A DNA stretch of 6,658 bases from NCBI GenBank assembly GCA_030698935.1, contig JAUYLR010000084.1, positions 1 through 6,658 of the forward strand, read 5' to 3'. This document shows positions 1 to 4,335 of this stretch, one piece after another. Made by a program: the position numbers and the translations under genes. Position 1 is the stretch's first letter. Each line of letters opens with the position of its first letter. This DNA is from a bacterium (GTDB lineage Bacteria > Patescibacteriota > Minisyncoccia > Phycocordibacterales > UBA2100). Under the pieces are notes generated by a model. That model did not search any database. It had not been told where the DNA came from and saw only the letters and a list, made by a program, of their open reading frames with translations.

Positions 1-245
1 CGCGCGACAAAATCATGCGCAGTGAAGACACTATGAGATGACATCTCATTGAGCAGGTGATGGGGGACACCACTCATCTCTTGTTTTGTTATCTTTCCCG
101 TTCCCAAATCAAGCCCTTTATATACCTGTCGGGAGTCCGCCGAGATGATTTCGCCGTTGAATGTGCGCGCGAGCTCAACGGCAAGCGAACTCTTGCCGGA
201 TGCCGTGGGGCCCACGATAACGAGCACTTTTTGCCTCTTTTGCAT
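1..245 (-). CDS. miaA: tRNA dimethylallyltransferase, N-terminal part (cut by window edge)
   Basis: Transfers a dimethylallyl group to N6 of A37 in tRNAs that read codons starting with U. Only the first 81 residues are present; the rest lies beyond the left edge. Seen in the sequence: a P-loop GPTASGKS at residues 12-19, then GEIISADSRQVYKG (about 31-44), which contains the conserved D-S-x-Q-x-Y, then GTGKIT and GVPHHLL, all typical of the MiaA N-terminus. The ATG at 245 is chosen because the P-loop follows at the usual distance and no other in-frame ATG lies upstream. There is no Shine-Dalgarno before it (TAGAGCCC precedes the ATG), and a promoter-like pair is placed so that transcription would begin at or very near the ATG, so the mRNA may be leaderless (inference). 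The gene is divergent from the Tat-signal gene on the other strand. Confidence 0.93.
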   Translation of the reverse strand, partial: MQKRQKVLVIVGPTASGKSSLAVELARTFNGEIISADSRQVYKGLDLGTGKITKQEMSGVPHHLLNEMSSHSVFTAHDFVA

Positions 246-252
246 GGGCTCT

Positions 253-281
253 ACAGTACAGGAGTGACGGGGATGTGCCAA
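253..281 (-). promoter_or_regulatory. possible miaA promoter
   Basis: On the minus strand TTGGCA (276-281) is followed after 17 bp by TACTGT (253-258). The -35 box matches TTGACA at 5 of 6 positions; the -10 box is weak (TA...T only). The ATG of miaA lies 7 nt past the -10 box, so the predicted start site falls on or next to the initiation codon. This fits the missing Shine-Dalgarno but rests on pattern alone. Confidence 0.33.
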
Positions 282-282
282 T

Positions 283-314
283 GCGCCCCACGCAATCAGT
301 GGCTTGCGTGGCGC
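283..314. repeat. stem-loop between miaA and the Tat-signal gene
   Basis: CCACGCAA (288-295) and TTGCGTGG (304-311) are perfect inverted arms around an 8-nt loop. After a 2-nt bulge the pairing extends by GCG/CGC (283-285 with 312-314). A second small palindrome, GCGC-taa-GCGC, follows at 311-321. The right arm overlaps the -35 region proposed for the plus-strand gene. There is no adjacent T-run, so it is not a canonical terminator; an operator or mRNA structure is possible. Confidence 0.45.
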
Positions 315-331
315 TAAGCGCACCATATAAT
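304..331 (+). promoter_or_regulatory. possible promoter of the Tat-signal gene
   Basis: A consensus -10 hexamer TATAAT (326-331) lies 16 bp downstream of TTGCGT (304-309), a weak -35 box in which only TTG matches. Transcription would start near 338, giving a leader of about 50 nt before the preferred ATG at 387. The region down to the gene is A+T rich, as is usual near promoters. Confidence 0.45.
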
Positions 332-375
332 TAGCTAAACTTTAATAATTTATACAGATAAAAACATGGCATCAG

Positions 376-382
376 AAGGTGG
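376..382 (+). promoter_or_regulatory. Shine-Dalgarno deciding the start at 387
   Basis: AAGGTGG, one mismatch from AAGGAGG, stands 4 nt before the ATG at 387. The upstream in-frame ATG at 366 has only A/T-rich sequence before it and no comparable site. It is the clearest ribosome binding site in the window. Confidence 0.6.
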
Positions 383-386
383 AAAA

Positions 387-1097
387 ATGGACAGAAGAGA
401 ATTTCTCAAACGCTCTACAGCTAGTATCGCCGCGGGCATTACAGGATTCGGACTTACAAATAAGGTTCTTGGCAAATTCCAAAAACAGAATTCTACTGTT
501 CCAGAAGTTGACAGACGACCTCTTAGTAAGGAGAAAATTAGAGAATTGAAGAATAGAAATACAACAATTGAACTCGAGAAAAATATCCTGAGTTCGTTTG
601 ATGAAACCGATATAGAGAATCTTAGAAGTAATGGAAAATTGCCAATGGACAAAATTTTCCAATTTACCAAGGGCTATCACAATGCTATGGTAGCCGCTGC
701 GGGCACCACAGTTGTAACGGCCGGCGCTTTGGGTGCGACCGGTCTTTTAATGAAAAATCAGCGAGATAAAAGTAAGGCACCCCAATTAATGGGTGCGGGG
801 GTCGGTCAAGAGACAATCAGCGACGATGCGAAAATTGCGCTAGCGGCAGGCGCGAGTTTTTTAGGTGCACTGGTATCTGGTTTTGCACTGAACAACATGG
901 TTTACAACCAGCCATCTCTACAAAACGTAGCAAGCGCAGAGGGCAATGTGCAAGAATGGTTGCACAAACTAAGAAGCGACGAGAAATTTCACGCCACAAG
1001 AGATTCATTTATGAGTGCAAGAGGTGAGTATATTGAGGCGCTGAACACTGAGCAGGGAAATAACTCTAAGATGTTGACTCAGCGATTTATCAACTGA
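387..1097 (+). CDS. hypothetical protein with Tat-type signal and two hydrophobic segments
   Basis: I do not recognise this 236-residue protein. Its N-terminus, MDRREFLKRS, carries the twin-arginine core RRxFLK at residues 3-8, followed by a mildly hydrophobic stretch (about 11-24). This points to export of a folded protein by the Tat system. No clear AxA cleavage site is visible, so the signal may act as an anchor. A charged, Lys/Glu/Asn-rich region follows (about 35-90). Two Ala/Gly-rich hydrophobic segments come next (about 100-122 and 148-172), joined by a Lys/Gln/Gly loop, and then a polar tail. An in-frame ATG at 366 would add 7 residues, but the Shine-Dalgarno favours 387 and places the arginines at the usual distance. 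The gene is visibly richer in A+T and in AAA/AGA codons than its neighbours, which may mean recent transfer or weak expression. No tat genes are in the window. Confidence 0.72.
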   Translation: MDRREFLKRSTASIAAGITGFGLTNKVLGKFQKQNSTVPEVDRRPLSKEKIRELKNRNTTIELEKNILSSFDETDIENLRSNGKLPMDKIFQFTKGYHNAMVAAAGTTVVTAGALGATGLLMKNQRDKSKAPQLMGAGVGQETISDDAKIALAAGASFLGALVSGFALNNMVYNQPSLQNVASAEGNVQEWLHKLRSDEKFHATRDSFMSARGEYIEALNTEQGNNSKMLTQRFIN

Positions 1098-1108
1098 TAC
1101 CTATCAGT
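1093..1108. repeat. short palindrome over the stop codon of the Tat-signal gene
   Basis: ACTGATA-cc-TATCAGT is a 7-bp perfect inverted repeat that includes the TGA stop at 1095-1097. The 2-nt centre is too short for a good RNA hairpin loop and there is no strong T-run after it, so a terminator role is weak and a protein-binding site is as likely. No better terminator for the gene is seen. Confidence 0.35.
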
Positions 1109-1125
1109 AATTCTTACTACTGTCT

Positions 1126-1145
1126 TGTGCCGGGAGAGGGACTTG
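1126..1145 (-). repeat. displaced copy of the tRNA-Leu 3' end
   Basis: These 20 bases are identical to 1265-1284, which hold the last 18 nt of tRNA-Leu(CAA) plus 2 nt beyond it. The two copies are in direct orientation, offset by 139 bp. Identity stops exactly where the core A repeat starts (GTCACA). A direct repeat of a tRNA 3' end downstream of the intact gene is the classic mark of tRNA-targeted integration; here only about 120 bp separate the copies, so it would be a mini-element or the scar of a deleted larger one. Confidence 0.8.
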
Positions 1146-1224
1146 GTCACAGGTTTTCGCTTGCTAGCGAAACCCGCGACCCCGCCTCGCGCCGACGCGC
1201 TCCGGCTTTCAAGTCCCTGCTCCC
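1132..1224. repeat. long inverted repeat enclosing core A
   Basis: GGGAG-AGGGACTTG (1132-1145) is the reverse complement of CAAGTCCCT-g-CTCCC (1210-1224) apart from one extra base, so 14 bp can pair. The left arm is part of the displaced tRNA 3' end; the right arm lies beyond the core, just before the tRNA terminator. The whole region 1132-1224 could fold into a long stem carrying the inner hairpins of core A. Confidence 0.7.
1145..1207. repeat. structured repeat, core A
   Basis: Order on the plus strand: GGTCACA (1145-1151); hairpin GGTTTTCGC/GCGAAACC (1152-1174, one bulged T); the conserved block CGCGACCCCGCCTCGCGCC (1175-1193), whose ends CGCGA and TCGCG can pair; and CGCTCCGGCT (1198-1207). 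The same order of conserved blocks, with a different hairpin sequence between them, occurs as core B at 4205-4291. The central block matches at 17 of 19 positions and the right block at 9 of 10. It does not code for protein. I do not know a named family for it. Confidence 0.72.
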
Positions 1225-1228
1225 AATG

Positions 1229-1257
1229 TAAAAAGCACCCACAAGGGGTGCCTTTCA
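1229..1257 (-). terminator. rho-independent terminator of tRNA-Leu
   Basis: Read on the minus strand: AAAGGCACCC, loop CTTGT, GGGTGC and TTTTTA. The 6-bp G/C-rich stem (1235-1240 with 1246-1251) is directly followed by five Ts. It starts about 10 nt past the tRNA 3' end, so it should end the tRNA-Leu transcript. The A-run on the other side makes it partly bidirectional. Confidence 0.85.
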
Positions 1258-1266
1258 CATCGGGTG

Positions 1267-1350
1267 TGCCGGGAGAGGGACTTGAACCCTCACGAGGTTG
1301 CCCTCGAACGATCTTGAGTCGTTTGCGTCTGCCAATTCCGCCATCCCGGC
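1267..1350 (-). tRNA. tRNA-Leu (anticodon CAA)
   Basis: An 84-nt class II tRNA that reads UUG. Seen: a perfect 7-bp acceptor stem GCCGGGA/TCCCGGC with discriminator A; D-stem GCG/CGC; anticodon stem AACGA/TCGTT with loop CTCAAGA, which gives anticodon CAA (1314-1316); a long variable arm CGAGG-GCAA-CCTCG as expected for leucine; and T-arm GAGGG-TTCAAGT-CCCTC. CCA is not encoded (CAC follows), so it must be added by the CCA-adding enzyme. Position 37 is G, so this tRNA cannot be an i6A substrate of MiaA. Its last 18 nt are repeated at 1126-1145. Confidence 0.97.
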
Positions 1351-1360
1351 GACAGGACAC

Positions 1361-1390
1361 ATAATACCCACTAGAAGCTCATTTTGTAAG
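1361..1390 (-). promoter_or_regulatory. promoter of tRNA-Leu
   Basis: On the minus strand a -35-like CTTACA (1385-1390, 4 of 6) is followed after 18 bp by TATTAT (1361-1366, 5 of 6 to TATAAT). The -10 box ends 10 nt before the first base of the mature tRNA, leaving a 5' leader of only a few bases for RNase P to remove. Confidence 0.6.
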
Positions 1391-1408
1391 CCCTTAAGCA
1401 CATCCCTT

Positions 1409-1441
1409 AATACTGTATACGGTATACAGAATACTGTATAC
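1409..1441. promoter_or_regulatory. operator-like palindrome array before parB
   Basis: CTGTATAC-g-GTATACAG (1413-1429) is a perfect 8+8 palindrome about one centre base. The 12-mer AATACTGTATAC occurs at 1409-1420 and again at 1430-1441, exactly 21 bp apart, or two helical turns. The result is three half-sites on one face of the helix, ending 7 bp before the parB ATG. Such an array suggests a dimeric repressor site controlling parB. It differs from the known parS consensus, so direct ParB binding is not implied. Confidence 0.62.
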
Positions 1442-1442
1442 T
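1437..1442 (+). promoter_or_regulatory. possible -10 box of parB
   Basis: TATACT matches TATAAT at 5 of 6 positions and ends 6 nt before the ATG at 1449, so transcription would start at the A of the ATG and the mRNA would be leaderless. This agrees with the lack of any Shine-Dalgarno before parB. No good -35 box is found 16-18 bp upstream, where the palindrome lies instead. A regulator bound there would block or replace -35 contacts. Confidence 0.38.
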
Positions 1443-1448
1443 TTACCC

Positions 1449-2408
1449 ATGTCCGAGTACTACAGCGATTCAATATTCTGGGTTGAGGTGGACCGTATCA
1501 AGCCGAACCCTTTCCAGCCGCGCCGCGTATTTGAGGAATCAGCGCTTGCATCACTCGCCGAATCTATTCGCCAATACGGCGTGCTACAGCCGCTCACGGT
1601 AACGCGCAAGGAAATAGAACGGCCGGGAGAGGGGATTTTTGTTGAGTATGAACTCATCGCGGGCGAGCGCAGACTTCGCGCATCCAAGCTGGCGGGGCTT
1701 ACCCAGTTGCCCGTCGTCATCCGGACAGAAGAGTACAGCGACAGGATGAAGCTTGAACTTGCGATAATAGAGAATTTACAGCGCGAAGACCTGAATGTGA
1801 TAGACCGTGCGACGGCTTTCCAGCGCCTTGTTTCGGAGTTCGGGCTTAAGCATGTGGAAGTGGGAAAGCGCGTGGGCAAGAGCCGCGAATACGTTTCCAA
1901 TACGCTCCGTATTTTAGCTTTGCCCAAGGAAATACAGGATGCTCTCGGAGCGGGCGAAATCAGCGAGGGGCATACGCGGCCGCTTCTCATGCTCGTGGAC
2001 CGCGCCGAGATGCAAAAGACTTTGTTTAACGAAATCCTTACGCGGCGGCTCACCGTGCGCGATGCCGAGCAGGTGGCGCGGCGTATTGCGACAGAGCGCG
2101 CGCGCAAGACCGATCTTTCTCCCGAACTGCTTTTACTTGAGCGCGAACTCACCGAGAAACTCGGGACGCGCGTGCGCATAGAAAAGAAAGATCAAGGCGG
2201 GAAAGTACTCATAGACTTTTTCTCCGTTGACGACCTTGTGCACATCCGCGAAGTTTTTACGCGCCAACAGCAGATACCGGAGCAGGCGGTTGAATCAGCG
2301 GTTGGCACCGACACGGCCGTGGCTTCTATTGAAGTCGTTGCGTCAGCCGCCCCGCCTCAACCGGAGCCGGAGGAAGACCTGTACTCAATCAGGAATTTTA
2401 CCGTGTAG
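1449..2408 (+). CDS. parB: ParB/Spo0J-family chromosome partition protein
   Basis: ParB proteins load at parS, bind CTP, close as clamps and spread on DNA, guiding origin segregation with ParA. Seen in this 319-residue protein: the N-terminal ParB fold with PFQPRR (21-26), YGVLQPLTV (43-51) and the CTP-binding GERRLRAS (72-79); the ENLQREDLN motif (108-116); a helix-turn-helix region (about 134-158, VGKRVGKSREYVSNTLRILALP-like); GHTRPLL (174-180); and a C-terminal alpha/beta dimerisation segment (about 228-270). An unusual Ala/Pro/Glu-rich tail (about 281-312) precedes the last residues and is likely disordered. The ATG at 1449 is the only sensible start because conserved residues begin at about 14. 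No Shine-Dalgarno is seen. No parA lies beside it: the upstream neighbour is the divergent tRNA-Leu and the downstream one is convergent rel. A nucleoid-occlusion (Noc) type paralogue cannot be excluded. Confidence 0.93.
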   Translation: MSEYYSDSIFWVEVDRIKPNPFQPRRVFEESALASLAESIRQYGVLQPLTVTRKEIERPGEGIFVEYELIAGERRLRASKLAGLTQLPVVIRTEEYSDRMKLELAIIENLQREDLNVIDRATAFQRLVSEFGLKHVEVGKRVGKSREYVSNTLRILALPKEIQDALGAGEISEGHTRPLLMLVDRAEMQKTLFNEILTRRLTVRDAEQVARRIATERARKTDLSPELLLLERELTEKLGTRVRIEKKDQGGKVLIDFFSVDDLVHIREVFTRQQQIPEQAVESAVGTDTAVASIEVVASAAPPQPEPEEDLYSIRNFTV

Positions 2409-2439
2409 GTTTTCGTATCCGCCAGATGCGCGTACCGCG

Positions 2440-2531
2440 TCATTGCGAGCGGAGCGAAGCAATCTAGGGAAGAGCAGGTTTGCAAAAGAAAGAAGCACAT
2501 TCTCTGGATTGCTTCGCGTTGCTCGCAATGA
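2440..2531. repeat. MITE-like inverted repeat between convergent genes
   Basis: The 28-bp arms at 2440-2467 and 2504-2531 are reverse complements at 24 of 28 positions, with a 36-bp middle. Each arm has the form TCATTGCGAGC-nnn-GCGAAGCAATC. I recognise this TCATTGCGAGC...GAAGCAATC sequence as a repeat unit common in many bacterial genomes; that rests on memory, not a search. It begins 32 bp after the parB stop and ends 22 bp before the rel stop. A transcript would form a strong hairpin from either side, so it may act as a two-way terminator, though neither side has a clear T-run. Confidence 0.8.
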
Positions 2532-2553
2532 CAACGCGCCAAAAGATTTTTCC

Positions 2554-4095
2554 TCACGTTTTTTTCATCGCCGCAAGCGCCGCACGGATGTGCTTTTTCG
2601 CCATGTTCGTTTTCGCGATGTCCTGCCACTTGCGCGACGGGTGAGCGGATGGCTTCGTGATTATCTCAACCATGTCGCCGTTGCGCAGCGCCGTATCAAG
2701 CGAGACCAATTTCCCGTTGACGAGCGCTCCGGACATTTTATTGCCGAGGTCAGAGTGTATCGCGTACGCAAAATCAATGGGCGTTGCGGCCAAGGGCAAA
2801 TCTATAACGTCGCCCCGCGGCGTAAAGACGAAAACGCGATGGCTGAAAAAGTCGCTCTTGAGCGTATCCATATACTCGTTCGGTTTTTCAGGCCCGCTCT
2901 GCGCGTGGGCAAGTTCCTTCACCCATGAAGGGACGTCAGTGGAAGTCCTGCCTCCTTGTGCGGGCGCAGGCGATTCCTTGGCTTTGCCGAGGCGCGGAAA
3001 GAATTGGCGTATCCATTCCAGTCCGCCGCTCTTTTGCTGTGCCGGATTGCTCTGCACTTCTTTATAGGCGAGGTGCGACGCGATGCCGTAGAGCGCCTCG
3101 CGATGCATCGCCTCGGTGCGCAACTGGATTTCCAATGCGCCGCCGTCGCCCGTGTAAATGGTCGTGTGGATGCTCTGATACCCGTTCGGCTTCGGGAACG
3201 CGATGTAGTCCTTAATCTTTCCCGGAACAGGGCGCCAGTGCCCGTGGATGATTCCGAGCGCCGTATAGCACTCGGCCACTGTCGGGAAAATGACCCGAAG
3301 AGCGCGCATGTCGTATATAGTGGAGAAGTCCCATTTCTTCCGTTCCAGCTTCCTGAATAGGCTATAAATGCCCTTAATGCGGGCCTCTGTGCGGAAGTTT
3401 CGCAGGCCCGCTTCCGCAAATTCGCGCTTGAGGTCATGCTCTGTTTTTTCCAGACGTTTCTCGTTCTCGCTCTTGCGCTCGGTAAAGGCCTCTCGCGTCT
3501 TCTCATATTCATGCGGATACGCATAGGGAAACGCGGCATCTTCCAATTCCTGTTTGGCGACGCTCATACCAAGCCTATCGGCTATCGGCGCATAAATCTC
3601 AAGCGTTTCAAGCGCGATGCGCTTTCGCTTGTCGTCGCGCGGGACGTGTTCCAAGGTTCTTGCGTTGTGGAGGCGATCCATCAGTTTGATGATGAGAACG
3701 CGGATGTCCTGTGCGGTCGCGGCAAAAAGCTTCCGCAATGATTCCGTGTGGCGCTCCATTCCGCGATAGCGCAGAGCCCCCAATTTTGTAACGCCTTGGA
3801 CGAGCGAGAGAACTTCCTTCCCGCAGAGTTCTTCTATCGTCTTCGGCGTCACTCCCGCATCCTCTATCGTGTCGTGGAGCAGCCCTGCCGCTGTGGACTC
3901 CGGACACATTCCGGCGGTGGCAAGCAGATATCCGACCTCGGCTGTGTGCACGAAGTACGGGTCTCCGGAATACCGTTTCTGGTCTTTATGCGCCGTTTGG
4001 GCAAATTCATATGCCTTTGAAACCAGAGCGATGTCGGCCGCGTCTTTGCTGGACATTGCCCCTATTATTTCTTTGAGCGGGCGAGGTTTGAGCAT
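2554..4095 (-). CDS. rel: bifunctional (p)ppGpp synthetase/hydrolase, short form (Rel/SpoT)
   Basis: Makes and degrades the alarmone (p)ppGpp in the stringent response. Seen in 513 residues: the HD hydrolase domain with H50, HDTIED (H74, D75, E78, D79) and DRLHN (D140, N144), a full metal-binding set; the synthetase domain (about 238-345) with YDMRALRV (D262), KIKDYIAFPKPNGYQSIHTT (from 293) and EIQLRT (E322); then a TGS domain (about 419-480). KIKD matches the basic RxKD form of bifunctional Rel enzymes, not the acidic form of synthetase-only RelA. Usual Rel proteins run to about 700-750 residues; here the protein ends about 30 residues after TGS, without the zinc-finger or ACT domains used for ribosome contact and control. 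The start at 4095 has only GGTGG abutting the ATG. An alternative at 4056 is preceded by AGGGG at a 2-nt distance. It probably once followed topA closely, because the relic topA tail ends 42 bp upstream. Confidence 0.95.
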   Translation of the reverse strand: MLKPRPLKEIIGAMSSKDAADIALVSKAYEFAQTAHKDQKRYSGDPYFVHTAEVGYLLATAGMCPESTAAGLLHDTIEDAGVTPKTIEELCGKEVLSLVQGVTKLGALRYRGMERHTESLRKLFAATAQDIRVLIIKLMDRLHNARTLEHVPRDDKRKRIALETLEIYAPIADRLGMSVAKQELEDAAFPYAYPHEYEKTREAFTERKSENEKRLEKTEHDLKREFAEAGLRNFRTEARIKGIYSLFRKLERKKWDFSTIYDMRALRVIFPTVAECYTALGIIHGHWRPVPGKIKDYIAFPKPNGYQSIHTTIYTGDGGALEIQLRTEAMHREALYGIASHLAYKEVQSNPAQQKSGGLEWIRQFFPRLGKAKESPAPAQGGRTSTDVPSWVKELAHAQSGPEKPNEYMDTLKSDFFSHRVFVFTPRGDVIDLPLAATPIDFAYAIHSDLGNKMSGALVNGKLVSLDTALRNGDMVEIITKPSAHPSRKWQDIAKTNMAKKHIRAALAAMKKT

Positions 4096-4137
4096 CCACC
4101 GATGATACGCCGATGCTTTGCACTCGGCAACATCAGG

Positions 4138-4203
4138 TCACTTAAGCTTGTCCGGGCGGTGGTTGGGGCACGCTTTATTTGAGCACCTCTCGGGAATTGT
4201 CTT
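4138..4203 (-). pseudogene. relic of a topA 3' end (displaced tail)
   Basis: On the minus strand this encodes KTIPERCSNK-A-CPNHRPDKLK and a TGA stop, almost the same as the end of the intact topA (KTIPERCSNKQCPNHRPDKLTKK). Over the first 20 codons, 6 are identical, 13 differ only synonymously and 1 changes the residue (Ala for Gln). A TGA two codons upstream and the lack of a start show it is not translated alone. Similarity ends at 4203, directly before the GGTCACA end of core B. The excess of synonymous changes means both copies were selected as TopA tails after they diverged, so this is a tail from a different topA allele, not a fresh duplication. Confidence 0.85.
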
Positions 4204-4204
4204 C

Positions 4205-4291
4205 GGTCACAAGTCGGAGTCGTTCCGTCAAACGACTCCGCTCGCGACCCCGGCTCGCGGCTCGCCTTGCTGGGCGAGCATCGCTCCGCCT
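4205..4291. repeat. structured repeat, core B
   Basis: Order on the plus strand: GGTCACA (4205-4211); a perfect 10-bp hairpin CGGAGTCGTT/AACGACTCCG (4215-4240, loop CCGTCA); the conserved block CGCGACCCCGGCTCGCGGC (4243-4261); a 7-bp hairpin GCTCGCC/GGCGAGC (4260-4279); and CGCTCCGCCT (4282-4291). It shares its conserved blocks and their order with core A at 1145-1207, while the hairpin arms differ in sequence but keep their pairing. That pattern implies selection on structure. It lies between the topA terminator and the relic topA tail. Confidence 0.75.
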
Positions 4292-4294
4292 CAC

Positions 4295-4329
4295 AAAAAC
4301 TACTAGCGCACGCAACGCAGGTTGCGTGC
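4295..4329 (-). terminator. terminator-like hairpin after topA
   Basis: On the minus strand GCACGCAAC, loop CTGC and GTTGCGTGC form a perfect 9-bp stem (4308-4316 with 4321-4329). After 8 more bases comes TTTTT (4295-4299). The stem begins 6 nt past the topA stop. The T-run is set further from the stem than in a standard rho-independent terminator, so efficiency is uncertain. If active, it separates topA transcription from rel. Confidence 0.55.
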
Positions 4330-4335
4330 TCCTGC

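Noticed and set aside
57..317. An 86-codon plus-strand frame antisense to miaA
   Set aside because: It overlaps the well-supported miaA N-terminus and has no recognised motif.
1145..1224. Core A as a second tRNA or a split tRNA
   Set aside because: TTCAAGTCCCTGCTCCC looks like a T-arm and acceptor end, but no matching T-stem or 5' half is present, and the similarity is explained by the inverted repeat with the displaced tRNA-Leu end.
1409..1441. A parS site or CRISPR-like repeat
   Set aside because: The palindrome does not resemble the parS sequence TGTTTCACGTGAAACA, and there are only three half-sites with no spacers.
1125..1473. Small open frames on both strands over the tRNA-Leu region
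   Set aside because: They run through the tRNA, terminator and repeat; such frames are artefacts of tRNA-containing DNA.
1460..2179. A 239-codon open frame antisense to parB
   Set aside because: Its predicted protein is Ser/Arg-rich with no recognisable motif and lies wholly inside parB, which has clear family motifs; it is a G+C-driven shadow.
2357..2629. A 90-codon open frame across the parB-rel gap
   Set aside because: Most of it is a translation of the MITE-like inverted repeat, of a kind often predicted wrongly as a gene.
2919..3539. A 206-codon open frame on the minus strand, shifted within rel
   Set aside because: It is an Arg-rich out-of-frame reading of the synthetase region, with no motifs of its own; rel is plainly the coding frame.
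4205..4335. An integron attC site
   Set aside because: The conserved ends are GGTCACA and CGCTCCG, without the GTTRRRY/RYYYAAC core sites of attC; the structural likeness alone is not enough.
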